This document shows, piece by piece, positions 25,870 to 34,362 of a DNA stretch of 64,000 nucleotides (its first letter is position 1; every line of letters begins with the position of its first letter). Source of the DNA: JAGOEX01 sp964630905 (GTDB lineage Bacteria > UBP6 > UBA1177); assembly GCA_964630905.1 (NCBI GenBank), contig CAZVWR010000002.1:58347-122346 (forward strand), in the 5' to 3' direction. Position numbers and translations under genes: made by a program. Under the pieces are notes generated by a model that saw only the letters and a list, made by a program, of their open reading frames with translations, did no database searches and had not been told where the DNA came from.

Positions 25870-25950
25870 AGTTAACCTCCCTGAAATAATGCCAAAAGCA
25901 GTCTGTAAAGATTTTAGCAGATTGAAAATAAAAGGCAAAAAGGGGCGGCA

Positions 25951-25980
25951 CGGAGTGAATGGTGAACGATGAAGAGTGAC
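25951..25980. repeat. GTGAA/GTGAC-type degenerate intergenic repeat, copy 1
   Basis: CGGAGTGAATGGTGAACGAT and the following GAAGAGTGAC resemble a second copy at 26584-26607 (CGGAGTGACTTGGTGAACGG, then TGAC). Both lie in gaps of the same minus-strand gene group. Confidence 0.5.
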
Positions 25981-25987
25981 TTGTCCG

Positions 25988-26515
25988 TTACTTAAATACA
26001 CTGTCCGGGGGTTTGGGAAGGCCGAGAACGGCATATAATTCTTCGATTGCATGAAGATGAGGAATGTATGTGTAAAGTACCCTGTTCATTTTCATATTTA
26101 TCTGTTCAAGATCAAAGCTCCCTTCTTCAATAGCGGCATCCATATAAATTCCGATCGAAAATATAAGATCGTTCTGACAGCCGGTCAGCCGCCTGTTCGG
26201 AAGACTTTTTGTAAATACAACTTCTGATGCTTCAAGCATTACCTCGTTAATTTTATCATCAGGAATTTCCGCCAGTTTCAGCATTCTTTCCAGGCGGTCA
26301 AGAAATGCCTGTCTGAGAGTTGTTTTTGAAATATCTGTCAGTAAAAATGAGAAGAGCGTCTTTTCGTTTGAAAAGATGTAGTATTTTTTCCTTCTGAAAA
26401 TAAAAACATTGGCAGTCCAGTCACCCAGAAACCCGGGATGGTTTATGTCAGGAAGGGGAGACAGATGAAGTTTTAAACTGTCCGCCATTTTCTTTGTACA
26501 GCCAATGAAGATCAC
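25988..26515 (-). CDS. DUF6933-like protein
   Basis: This 175-residue protein begins IFIGCTKKMADSLKL, followed by WTANVFIFRRKKYYIFSNEKTLFSFLL. That is the pattern of the DUF6933 family: a short N-terminal strand, then a W-x-AN-x(2-4)-RRK-x-xxF-x-N-x-KTLF core. The family has no known activity and is often found on mobile elements. A GTG start at 26515 follows GGAG; no ATG gives a better start except an internal one. Confidence 0.7.
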   Translation of the reverse strand: MIFIGCTKKMADSLKLHLSPLPDINHPGFLGDWTANVFIFRRKKYYIFSNEKTLFSFLLTDISKTTLRQAFLDRLERMLKLAEIPDDKINEVMLEASEVVFTKSLPNRRLTGCQNDLIFSIGIYMDAAIEEGSFDLEQINMKMNRVLYTYIPHLHAIEELYAVLGLPKPPDSVFK

Positions 26516-26583
26516 TTAGCACACTCCTTTAGAAAAAATCATCGGATTATTAAGGAAAATATCGGAAAAGGCAAGAGAGGTTA

Positions 26584-26607
26584 CGGAGTGACTTGGTGAA
26601 CGGTGAC
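26584..26607. repeat. GTGAA/GTGAC-type degenerate intergenic repeat, copy 2
   Basis: CGGAGTGACTTGGTGAACGG followed by TGAC, related to the copy at 25951-25980. Confidence 0.5.
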
Positions 26608-26635
26608 CTTTCTGCTCACCCACGCAAAGCGTGTA

Positions 26636-27109
26636 TCATCCGTCACTGTTCACTGTATAAAAGCGACACACACGGACAAAATTTTTAGCAAGATCGTAGC
26701 TTAAGAAAACATTTCCTGTGTTGAAAGCAACACCTAATTTGTTAGCGGAATAATTATTGTGGGATGTAGAAGACCAGAAATATCCTGAATTATTATTACT
26801 ATGCACCCAGACACCTTTTTCCATATAAAAACCATTTTCGCCGGGACCTTTATTTTTTTCTCCAGATTCTTTTTCTTCAGATACACCGGTAACAAGGGTC
26901 TTCAGTTCTTCAATTGTAGGCAACCGCCAATCTGAAAAGTCTCCCAGACGGAGATCTTCTGCATATTTTTCCACTTCATTACGCCATTCGAACTCTTTCT
27001 CACTGCAGGATCTCTGCCACATAAGCCCTGTTTTCAAATCAACAACAATTTCTTCATTATTTACACTGAAAATCTCATGCCTTCCGGCAACTGTTTCAAT
27101 TTTTTTCAT
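26636..27109 (-). CDS. DUF1566 (Lcl_C) domain protein without signal peptide
   Basis: The 157-residue protein is a nearly complete Lcl_C/DUF1566 domain: VVDLKTGLMWQRSCSEKEF, WRLPTIEELKTLV, GYFWSSTSHNN and a C-terminal VRVCRF. It lacks a signal peptide and lipobox, unlike the other two copies in this window, so it may be cytoplasmic or a displaced domain. No GGAGG-type site precedes the ATG. It is a single gene in the accessory region. Confidence 0.75.
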   Translation of the reverse strand: MKKIETVAGRHEIFSVNNEEIVVDLKTGLMWQRSCSEKEFEWRNEVEKYAEDLRLGDFSDWRLPTIEELKTLVTGVSEEKESGEKNKGPGENGFYMEKGVWVHSNNNSGYFWSSTSHNNYSANKLGVAFNTGNVFLSYDLAKNFVRVCRFYTVNSDG

Positions 27110-27169
27110 GCTTTAAATTCAGTCCTTTTTGAAAGAAACTTTAAAAATCCTATTTTCAATACCCATAAA

Positions 27170-27265
27170 TTAACACCAACTTTCCCATTCGTCCTTATAG
27201 TATTTATCCGGTTCGTCGGGCCAGGTACTGTATTTGACTTTTCCCAGATAATAATCACTCCTGCT
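27170..27265 (-). pseudogene. Fragment resembling phage-integrase repeat unit
   Basis: The minus strand reads YYLGKVKYSTWPDEPDKYYK, then DEWESWC and a stop. The P-x-x-P-x-x-x-Y-x-D-E-W-x-x-W pattern resembles repeat units found in some mobile-element integrase-related proteins (..YKDEW..WGDFLG). A stop lies just upstream and there is no start codon. Confidence 0.35.
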
Positions 27266-27583
27266 TTATAAGTTTAAAAGAGTAAACTAGCCAATTTTAC
27301 TGATTTTAACACAAATTTGAAGTTTTTGTGGCGTTGCCGCGGTGAGTGGTAGAGCCACCGGAAGGAGTAAAGGGTGATATGTGGGAGAAGTGTTCCGGAT
27401 TATTTGTTTTAAAAACTGATAATTCTTGAAATACAAGTAAAATCAATAAGTAAGGAAATAGTTGTCATTGTAAGGTCTATTTTTTATAATTTAAAACCTG
27501 ATAGATGAGGGAATTGAAAAAATCGCAGATATTGTGGGAAACAACGATTTTACCCCCTACATATTGTTTGAAGGAGGCCGGAA

Positions 27584-27637
27584 ATGAAAAGATTTTTTTT
27601 ACCTGCGGCAAGAATATTTTTTTGGGCGTTAAAATAA
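27584..27637 (+). CDS. Possible micro-ORF (17 residues)
   Basis: MKRFFLPAARIFFWALK is preceded by AAGGAGG at good spacing, unusual for a random frame. It is hydrophobic with basic ends. It could be a leader peptide, a small membrane peptide or chance. Confidence 0.25.
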   Translation: MKRFFLPAARIFFWALK

Positions 27638-27696
27638 ATATTTTAAAAAGTGTCACGCAGCATTATAATTAACGGTCAATTTACTACGGAGCTACC

Positions 27697-28041
27697 ATGA
27701 AAGACCTTCCCCAACTGGAAGATTTCAAAGACCTTGAAAGATCTATGTATGTCGACATAGAAAATTTCCTTCTCCTCTTTCCCGATGATCCGTTTATTTA
27801 TTCAGGTGATATTTCAGAAACATTTTCCCTCAGGGCTTTACTTGAGAGTAGCAACATTACAAGAGTTTCCCGGCTCCTCCTGGTTGTCAGAGGAGGGTTT
27901 GATATAATAATGAACCTCTCTCATGATATTAAGGAGATCCTTGATGATGGTCTTGAAAATAATCTTTTAATGACCGGAACGGGCGGGAAAAGAAGGATTG
28001 TAGTGGTCGCTCAGCCTGCCGGAGGCAAGGATGAAGTATAA
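27697..28041 (+). CDS. Hypothetical protein, first of a three-gene operon
   Basis: I do not recognise this 114-residue acidic protein (RLLLVVRGGFDIIMNLSHDI is its most hydrophobic part). It has no signal peptide. It overlaps the next gene by 11 bases. TATAAT lies 28 bases upstream, and the start site has GGAG. Its role should be tied to the receiver-like protein that follows. Confidence 0.65.
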   Translation: MKDLPQLEDFKDLERSMYVDIENFLLLFPDDPFIYSGDISETFSLRALLESSNITRVSRLLLVVRGGFDIIMNLSHDIKEILDDGLENNLLMTGTGGKRRIVVVAQPAGGKDEV

Positions 28042-28384
28042 GTTGTACCTTGATGATATCCGCCACCCGAGGCATACTCCTGAATACAGGGATTTCGACC
28101 GTGATTTTTTTAAGGACATAACGATAGCCAGAAATTATGATGAGGTTGTTGAGATATTGACTGAGAAAGGACTTCCGGCAGTTTTGATGTTGGACTACGA
28201 TCTGGGGCAGGATATCCATACCGGTCAGGATGTCGTTAATTACTTCATATCGCTTGTTAAAGAAAACCCTTCAGCACTTGACCCCAAATTTATTTATTTT
28301 GTCCACTCCAACAGCAAAGCTGGTGCGGCTCTGATGCGTGAAACACTTGATAATTTCCTTAAAGAGATAGGCAGGATGAAATGA
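28031..28384 (+). CDS. Receiver-like domain protein (cREC type)
   Basis: The 117-residue protein starts KYKLYLDDIRHPRHTPEY and contains VLMLDYDLGQDIHTGQDVV, the hallmarks of the cyclic-phosphate-processing-associated receiver-like (cREC) domain: a first strand ending in DD, then an LDxDLG strand. It resembles a stand-alone response-regulator receiver domain but is not a classical one. GGAGG precedes the start, and it overlaps both neighbours (11 and 4 bases), so the three genes are translationally coupled. Confidence 0.75.
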   Translation: MKYKLYLDDIRHPRHTPEYRDFDRDFFKDITIARNYDEVVEILTEKGLPAVLMLDYDLGQDIHTGQDVVNYFISLVKENPSALDPKFIYFVHSNSKAGAALMRETLDNFLKEIGRMK

Positions 28385-28839
28385 GAGTCTGTTATGTGAG
28401 ATTTGTTATCGGCTGCAGAAAGATAATTATTGATGACCCCCGTTTTAATATCAGAGGCGATGTCATTCCTCTTAAAAATGGTGAAGGTCTTGAGATAACA
28501 GTGGATTTATACAATGTTTATGAGCAAAAGCACCTTCCCGTGTCCATGAACAGTCACGATTACAGGGATGATTTCGGCATACCGTCAGATGCCTCTGATA
28601 CGGTATTTTCGCTTTTACATGATCTCAGAAAGGATTTTTTACTTTTCAAGCGTCTTGTCTCCTCAGATCCGGAAGAATGGGGCACATTTGATGACCTTAA
28701 AGTAGACAAATTGAAAAAAAGCGTCGGTTACATATGTGGCAGTTATTATTACAGTCTGATCAGAACTGATGGAAAATACACCCTTGAACCTTTTGATGCT
28801 CCGGAATCTTTGAGACGACTTCAGAATGAATGCTGCTGA
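28381..28839 (+). CDS. Hypothetical protein, third gene of the receiver operon
   Basis: This 152-residue protein is not recognised. It is rich in Asp and beta-prone at its N-terminus (VCYVRFVIGCRKIIIDD) and helical later. It overlaps the preceding gene by 4 bases (ATGA), and its 3' end overlaps the convergent TPR gene by 19 bases. Confidence 0.6.
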   Translation: MRVCYVRFVIGCRKIIIDDPRFNIRGDVIPLKNGEGLEITVDLYNVYEQKHLPVSMNSHDYRDDFGIPSDASDTVFSLLHDLRKDFLLFKRLVSSDPEEWGTFDDLKVDKLKKSVGYICGSYYYSLIRTDGKYTLEPFDAPESLRRLQNECC

Positions 28840-29852
28840 TTGTTTTTGTTCGGCATCCTGCATGATTCCTTTACTCTAGCTGATTCTTCCTTTATTTTAG
28901 AGATCTCCTCTTCCCTTCCAAGCATTTTATAGCAGTCTTCCATACTGCTTAAAGCCTTTTCAAGTCCTTTCATATATGCATCAGGATTATGCTGAAAAAG
29001 AAGTCTGAGGTATTCCAATGCCGTTTTACTGACACCCATGTCTTTATCATACTGCTTTAGCGCTCTGAAACATTTACCTGTTTCTATTCCGTTCTCAGCA
29101 TGATAGCCCATATAGTCAAAAATATTTTTCTTACACAGTATCTTTAACAGCCGGTCCGCTTCGCGGAAATTATAAAGAGCTTCCCCCGGAATTCCCATCT
29201 CATTCAGGATCATTCCTTTGATACTGAGCAGTTGTGACATATTAAATTTGTCTTCATCTGAAATAAGGTAGTTTTCAGAGTCAGGATTATTAATGTTTTC
29301 AAACACATAAACTGCATCATTGACCGTTGATAACGCAGGATCTGATTTCCCGGTTTCCTTTAATATTTTACTAAGCCCGCATAGGCTTTTAATGTACAGA
29401 TCAGATATTTCATCCTGCTGATCCCTTTCGTAAATGTCTCTACAGATATCAACGGCTTCCTGCAATGATATTAAAGCTTTATCATAATGTCCGGCATTTT
29501 TGTATCGTAACCCGAGGGTTAGAACACTTTCCACAAGTTCCTTTTTAACATGAAGCTCTTCAGGTAGATATTCGTCACACTGATCTTCGATCTGTTCATC
29601 GGCAGCTCTTTTAATGGCGACCAGTCTTTCAGCTATTAGTATACCATTTTGTGCAAACGCTATGGTGTCAACAGGGATAAGTCTATTCAGTTCAATAACC
29701 TCTTCCGTCATATCATCAGTTACCGACTGAACATAGATTGCAACTGCTTTTTCGATCTCCGCACCCTTTTCCATAATATCCTGAATGGACAGCTTCACCC
29801 TACTCTCAACAGCTTCCCGAACCGTTTTTATGAATTCATTTCTTGTATTCAA
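28821..29852 (-). CDS. TPR-repeat protein
   Basis: The 343-residue soluble protein consists of helix pairs with TPR spacing. The clearest are LGLRYKNAGHYDKALISLQE, LSKILKETGKSDPALSTVND and KGMILNEMGIPGEALYNFRE. TPR proteins are interaction scaffolds; the partner is unknown. The frame extends upstream, but a TTG at 29852 has AAGGAGG 5 bases before it, and the consensus promoter at 29877-29906 leaves no room for an earlier start. Its 3' end overlaps the convergent gene. Confidence 0.8.
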   Translation of the reverse strand: MNTRNEFIKTVREAVESRVKLSIQDIMEKGAEIEKAVAIYVQSVTDDMTEEVIELNRLIPVDTIAFAQNGILIAERLVAIKRAADEQIEDQCDEYLPEELHVKKELVESVLTLGLRYKNAGHYDKALISLQEAVDICRDIYERDQQDEISDLYIKSLCGLSKILKETGKSDPALSTVNDAVYVFENINNPDSENYLISDEDKFNMSQLLSIKGMILNEMGIPGEALYNFREADRLLKILCKKNIFDYMGYHAENGIETGKCFRALKQYDKDMGVSKTALEYLRLLFQHNPDAYMKGLEKALSSMEDCYKMLGREEEISKIKEESARVKESCRMPNKNNQQHSF

Positions 29853-29876
29853 AGAGACCTCCTTTTGTGACCGGTC

Positions 29877-29906
29877 ATTATAATCTTTTTTGACCTTAAA
29901 AGTCAA
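29877..29906 (-). promoter_or_regulatory. Consensus sigma-70 promoter of the TPR gene
   Basis: On the minus strand TTGACT (29906-29901) and TATAAT (29882-29877) are separated by 18 bases. A direct repeat AAGGTCAAA overlaps and precedes the -35 box and could be a regulator site. Confidence 0.8.
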
Positions 29907-30001
29907 TTTGACCTTGAGAATTTTCAACATATCTTAGGTGGAATTGCCTTTTATCAGCCCTCTATTGGAAAAAGTTCTGCCGGAGACCAGGCAGTTCCTG
30001 C

Positions 30002-30907
30002 CTACCTGCCGTAACAGTAACTGCATCCGCCCTTACATTGCTTAAATAAACCTATATCAAGCGTCGTTATACAGCGGCATCCGTCACGGGAAGGTCCCTT
30101 TGAATGAGGCAGAGATGCATTTATATCCTTAAAAAGATGGTCACCTATACAGGGATTGCTGTTAAACGATCCGCTTTCAACCAATTCAGGGGATGCACAG
30201 ATATTTAAAGACATGCCGGAATCTTTGGCTATTTCAGAAAGAGTTTTATAAAGATCTAACGATTCATTATATCCGAGAATCTTCAGATCAGGATATTTAG
30301 CTATTGTCTTTTCATGGTTTCTGATTGACGGGTCGCGCCATAGAACACTGTCGTCCTTGAGATTCCGGACTGTCTTTATATACGGCTCAATTATTTTACT
30401 GAAGACTGTCTTTATTGACGGATCAAGGCTGCGAGCAATAAGACTAAACCGCTCAAAGTGCCATTTTAACGGATATCTGTCACATATTATAACCGGGTCG
30501 TATCTCCATGCTATGGATCCTGAAGGCAGAAATTCCGCAAGCTTATTAATGCTCTGTATCCTTTTATCAAGGGCGGGAATGTTTTTCTCCAGTTCAGTAT
30601 ATCCAACTATTGTGAAATGGAATGCTACCGGCATACCCTGTTCATGAAGTTCTTTAGCAGTTTCAATAAACTGCGGGGGTGCAAACTTTGTCCAGAAAAC
30701 ATAACCTATCACATTTTCTTTTAAAAGAGATATCTTAAACCTGCCGCCGAATGCATTAGCTGTTAAAACAGATCCTTCTTTCAGCCGTTCTTTAAACCAC
30801 TCCGCCCGGCACATCGGAATGTCTTCTCTTCTTGATGCACTTACGATATACCTGCTGTTGTCCCTTGTACAGCATATCCCGTTTATCTTCTGAGTTAAAC
30901 TTGTCAT
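30002..30907 (-). CDS. DUF1848 family protein
   Basis: The 301-residue protein starts YIVSASRREDIPMCRAEWF and ends in a Cys cluster, CRCITTLDIGLFKQCKGGCS followed by YCYG, both typical of DUF1848. The Cys cluster suggests an iron-sulfur or zinc site, and the fold is predicted to be related to radical-SAM-like barrels; the activity is unknown. It overlaps the upstream DUF1566 gene by 4 bases. Confidence 0.88.
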   Translation of the reverse strand: MTSLTQKINGICCTRDNSRYIVSASRREDIPMCRAEWFKERLKEGSVLTANAFGGRFKISLLKENVIGYVFWTKFAPPQFIETAKELHEQGMPVAFHFTIVGYTELEKNIPALDKRIQSINKLAEFLPSGSIAWRYDPVIICDRYPLKWHFERFSLIARSLDPSIKTVFSKIIEPYIKTVRNLKDDSVLWRDPSIRNHEKTIAKYPDLKILGYNESLDLYKTLSEIAKDSGMSLNICASPELVESGSFNSNPCIGDHLFKDINASLPHSKGPSRDGCRCITTLDIGLFKQCKGGCSYCYGR

Positions 30908-31524
30908 TCGTATACTCCTTTCCCTGTGTTTCTTGAACAGATGAAATGATAGGAATTGACTTTGTTGCTGTCATATATACTTGCTGTGTCAAAACGAATT
31001 CCCCATGCGGCGAAATAGTACCCGTCATTTATCTCATTGGGGTGGACGGAAGATGACCAGTAATAAGTGTCAGGAAGATGCTTCTTTAATTCTGGAGGCA
31101 GAAAGTTTGTAACTGCGTCAGGGTTGTCAACATTCGGAGGATTGCAGGAGCAATCTTCATTGAAACATTCATTATTAAGACAATTGTCTGAAACATTGCA
31201 AGCCGTTGCGGAGACACATCCTTTTATCAGCGTTTTTAATACACTTATGGTCGGAAGTCTCCAGTCAGTATAACCTCCTGCGGAAAGTTCATAGCAATGA
31301 ATAAGTGTTTTTTCCCAGGGAAGTTCTCTGTTTTCAATATACCACATATAACCAGTATCTGGATCAACGAATATATTCTCTTCCTGAGTCTCTTCCTTAC
31401 AACCGGTACACACGGCATTTTTAAAATAATCAGCCCACTCACTTGTTAATCCGGAATAGTTCATCCAACTAAAAGCTGATGTTGCCAGCGCAACTGCAAA
31501 AACAAGCATTAATCTTTCCAACAT
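30904..31524 (-). CDS. Secreted DUF1566 (Lcl_C) domain protein
   Basis: The 206-residue protein has a signal peptide (MLERLMLVFAVALATSAFS) but no lipobox Cys after it. It is followed by an Lcl_C/DUF1566 domain: VDPDTGYMWYIENRELPWEK, TDWRLPTISVLKTLIKGC and TYYWSSSVHPNEI. It contains a Cys-rich loop (CNVSDNCLNNECFNEDCSC) like that in the 16416-17189 paralogue. I used the ATG at 31524 because GGGAGG precedes it. It is translationally coupled to the DUF1848 gene, an odd pairing of a surface protein and a cytoplasmic one. Confidence 0.85.
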   Translation of the reverse strand: MLERLMLVFAVALATSAFSWMNYSGLTSEWADYFKNAVCTGCKEETQEENIFVDPDTGYMWYIENRELPWEKTLIHCYELSAGGYTDWRLPTISVLKTLIKGCVSATACNVSDNCLNNECFNEDCSCNPPNVDNPDAVTNFLPPELKKHLPDTYYWSSSVHPNEINDGYYFAAWGIRFDTASIYDSNKVNSYHFICSRNTGKGVYE

Positions 31525-31534
31525 GTTTTCCTCC

Positions 31535-32794
31535 CTAGAAAGGTATCTCATCATTAAAAATTTCGTTTGTCTTAAAAGTTTCAATATCCTCCTTCGGCGG
31601 CTTGACAAAAATTTCTTTTTCAGTCTCAATCCAGGAGAGATCAAGAGTTCCTGTCCTGTTTGCTTCAAGAACCGAGACCGATATTTTAAGCCACAAATTA
31701 CTCAAAAGCTTCGCATTCGCACGTCCGCGGGCATCGGCAAGTAGATATTTGCCGGAACTGTTTTTAACTATAAGTATGGTGAGTCGTGGATCATTGTATC
31801 TGTAAAAACAGTGGTCACCTCCCACGGCTTTCTTCATCAGGTCGCGTACGCAATTTTTTTGGACGAAACTTTCCGAAAACAGCTCTTGACTGCAACGGAC
31901 ATGGAATAATAAATCTCCTTTGAGCTTAAAAGGTGAGGTGAAATAAAAATTTGAACAGCCGTCTTCAAAATTGTCGATAATCTCAACAATTTCTGAATAA
32001 ACAGACTGGATATCCATGTAGCTGTTGAACACCGGAATTTCTTTTTGATACAACTGTTTAAAAGTTTTCATGATATAATTGAGCATTGTGGCCGCCTGGA
32101 GACTCTTAATGCCTGTTTCAAGCTTCATTTCAACTATGCTTCTATAGAGATCAGGGCCTGTGACCGGAAAATACTTTTCATGGAGGATGCTCATTACATC
32201 ATTGGGGATGATCTCAAGATGACTGAATGTTTTAATGTTTTGAGGCATATATTTTCTAAGCCGGAACATGTTTCTAACCGAAATATCCGACACAGGCACT
32301 TTTGACAAAATTCTCACTACCTGATCAGTTGGGACAAAACCTAGATCGGCAAGAACTGATTTTCTTTTTCTATCCAAAGCACTCTTCGTCCATTCCCGGT
32401 CACGGACACCAAACAGGTTGCAGTTTGCGATCAGGAAGTTAATGGCATTATTATCGGATAATCTTTCAATAGAATCCGGCTCTTTAAGTAACGACATGAG
32501 CCCAAGATGACCGTCTCTAAAACGGCAGATATAGTGCAAAATCTGTTTTGGTATTAAATCACAGAAGAAAACAAACCACTCCTGCTTTCGAATAACTTCT
32601 TCCTTCTCCATCACAAGGAGAGTGACAAAATCTTTTGGAAGAACAAATTTCCTCGTCAAAAGGACATTCGCCGGAAAGACCTCAACCGGTTCACCCCCTG
32701 TATCCTTCAGGCACCTAACATCAGGCCATGGAAAAAGAGTGAGTGAACGGACAGGGTCAATAAATGCTCCTATTTTTCTGTCATAGTGAAACAT
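31535..32794 (-). CDS. PcfJ-like protein
   Basis: This 419-residue protein resembles PcfJ-like proteins of mobile elements. The best-conserved part is SFVQKNCVRDLMKKAVGGDH, then CFYRYNDPRLTILIV (about 320-355), matching the HCV..Y......G...f.lr....T pattern. The N-terminal 300 residues are helical. PcfJ was first named on a conjugative plasmid and its role is unknown. GGAAGGG precedes the ATG. The downstream DUF1566 gene starts 10 bases after the stop, so the three minus-strand genes (31535-32794, 30904-31524, 30002-30907) form one operon. Confidence 0.7.
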   Translation of the reverse strand: MFHYDRKIGAFIDPVRSLTLFPWPDVRCLKDTGGEPVEVFPANVLLTRKFVLPKDFVTLLVMEKEEVIRKQEWFVFFCDLIPKQILHYICRFRDGHLGLMSLLKEPDSIERLSDNNAINFLIANCNLFGVRDREWTKSALDRKRKSVLADLGFVPTDQVVRILSKVPVSDISVRNMFRLRKYMPQNIKTFSHLEIIPNDVMSILHEKYFPVTGPDLYRSIVEMKLETGIKSLQAATMLNYIMKTFKQLYQKEIPVFNSYMDIQSVYSEIVEIIDNFEDGCSNFYFTSPFKLKGDLLFHVRCSQELFSESFVQKNCVRDLMKKAVGGDHCFYRYNDPRLTILIVKNSSGKYLLADARGRANAKLLSNLWLKISVSVLEANRTGTLDLSWIETEKEIFVKPPKEDIETFKTNEIFNDEIPF

Positions 32795-32828
32795 GACCCT
32801 TCCATAAACAAACTTGTTTTTTCAAGCA

Positions 32829-34289
32829 TTAAGGATGCAAAGGGAATCCGCAATAAGTGTTATCTGTATCTTTTGGTTTCCATCCAGCAGGAATAGATTT
32901 TTCATTATAAAGAATCTGCCATTCTGAAGAATCATACGCCCACGGAGAGAGCATTCCTTCTTCTATGTTGCCAATATTATTAACACCGTCATCATTTTCT
33001 TCATTCCATTCTGCTTTTAATTCTCGATAATAGTCTAATGCGACCGATGTCGGAGCATCTCCTGTAATTTTAACTTTAGCCGCTGCCCAAACTCTGGTAT
33101 AATGAACAGATGAAGGAAGGTAAATTTGAGTTCCCCACACCATAAGAACCTTATCCGGGTATGAGCCAAGACTATAACTAATTATGTCTTCATACCGGGG
33201 CGGCATTTCGGTAAATATCTGATGTTCATTTGTCGAGAACCAACGATTATACCACCCACCCCAGCATGTGCCTGTATTATTTGTATAGGCACGCAAATCT
33301 CCATTGTAGCAATTTGGGTTCGGCTTTTGAATGAGTTCTCCGTCAACCAGACAAATTCTGGTTCCAGAACCATCCGGAATCTCTGCATATATTCTTATCC
33401 AGTCCAAGTCGATGAATCCAGAATCTCTTAAATGACGCGTGTCTTGAAAAGAAATTATTTTTACCAGCCCTGCAGTGAATTGCCCTGAGCTGTCAGAAGG
33501 GGGTGTGCTATATCGTGAATGTCCATCACGAGATCCATCCACAACATAACACGGAAGCTTTCTATCTATTTGAAAAACATATTCTTCTTCATTCGTGTAT
33601 TGTACATTTTTCAGAAATGAATACGGCAGTTTTGCACGAACGGTAAAACGGTAAGTTCCATCAGGAAGGCGGTAATATAATTTTATTTTTTCACAATCAT
33701 ACCAAATACCATCACAACGCTCCGATTCAATTGCCCGAGTCATGCAATCTGCTATTCGAAGGTTCCCATAATTTTCTTTACATTCATTGTCGAAGTCCTC
33801 AACAATCATCAATTTACATTCGAACTTCAGCCCTTCATCATTGCCAGTCGTAAAGGAAAATTTAAACGTATAGGTTTCATCTGTTACTGGATTTGAAGGT
33901 TTTTCGGTTATGGTCAGTTTTCTTATAATATCATCTGCATCAGATATCTCTTCATCATTTTCAACATCTATATCTATTTCGTTTTTGTCAGAAGCTTCAT
34001 AAAGAGAATCATCGTCCGGAATAATGCCATCATCTTTTAGCATCTCAAGATTATCGGCGCAATCATCCATAATTATGTTATCTGGAATTGCTAAATCTCC
34101 AGCATTGTCGTCAATACAAAAACCATCACTGCAAATCATTCCCCTCTGGCAGTCCTGATGTACCAAACAGGAAATCTCGCTAGAGGGATCATCATTATTA
34201 CATGAAGTAAGGGAAATAGAGATAAAAGTTGCAAATACAATTTTTAGTATTGCAACCGACCCCTTTTTGTTTGTTGTTTTAATACTCAA
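32829..34289 (-). CDS. Lipoprotein, paralogue A of a tandem pair
   Basis: The 486-residue protein has a lipoprotein signal (VAILKIVFATFISISLTSC). A small CLVHQDCQRGMICSDGFC module follows, then an acidic linker to about residue 135 and a large Cys-containing C-terminal region shared with the next gene upstream (34363-35658). Shared parts include FECKLMIVEDFDNECKENY / FECRLIILDDLLNECKDD, LPDGTYRFTVRA and WGTQIYLPSSVH. The family is not recognised. A TTG at 34289 with AAGGAGG is the best start. An ECF-type promoter element lies 42-66 bases upstream. Confidence 0.75.
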   Translation of the reverse strand: MSIKTTNKKGSVAILKIVFATFISISLTSCNNDDPSSEISCLVHQDCQRGMICSDGFCIDDNAGDLAIPDNIIMDDCADNLEMLKDDGIIPDDDSLYEASDKNEIDIDVENDEEISDADDIIRKLTITEKPSNPVTDETYTFKFSFTTGNDEGLKFECKLMIVEDFDNECKENYGNLRIADCMTRAIESERCDGIWYDCEKIKLYYRLPDGTYRFTVRAKLPYSFLKNVQYTNEEEYVFQIDRKLPCYVVDGSRDGHSRYSTPPSDSSGQFTAGLVKIISFQDTRHLRDSGFIDLDWIRIYAEIPDGSGTRICLVDGELIQKPNPNCYNGDLRAYTNNTGTCWGGWYNRWFSTNEHQIFTEMPPRYEDIISYSLGSYPDKVLMVWGTQIYLPSSVHYTRVWAAAKVKITGDAPTSVALDYYRELKAEWNEENDDGVNNIGNIEEGMLSPWAYDSSEWQILYNEKSIPAGWKPKDTDNTYCGFPLHP

Positions 34290-34330
34290 AGCAACCTCCT
34301 TTAATAAAAATACCATCCTACACATAATAC

Positions 34331-34355
34331 AACGATCGAAACATTCCTTTTTTCC
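34331..34355 (-). promoter_or_regulatory. ECF-type promoter element (GGAA-N17-CGTT)
   Basis: On the minus strand GGAA (34355-34352) and CGTT (34334-34331) are separated by 17 bases, and CGTT is followed by GTATTATGTGTAGG. It matches the elements at 35921-35945, 37215-37239 and 44295-44318. Confidence 0.65.
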
Positions 34356-34362
34356 AGACAAT

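Larger units (their letters stand above)
27110..27696. other. Intergenic region with remnants and a possible micro-ORF
   Basis: This 587-base stretch contains a minus-strand fragment (27170-27265), a possible 17-codon ORF (27584-27637) and a TATAAT at 27664-27669 that could serve the following operon. Nothing else is recognised. Confidence 0.45.
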
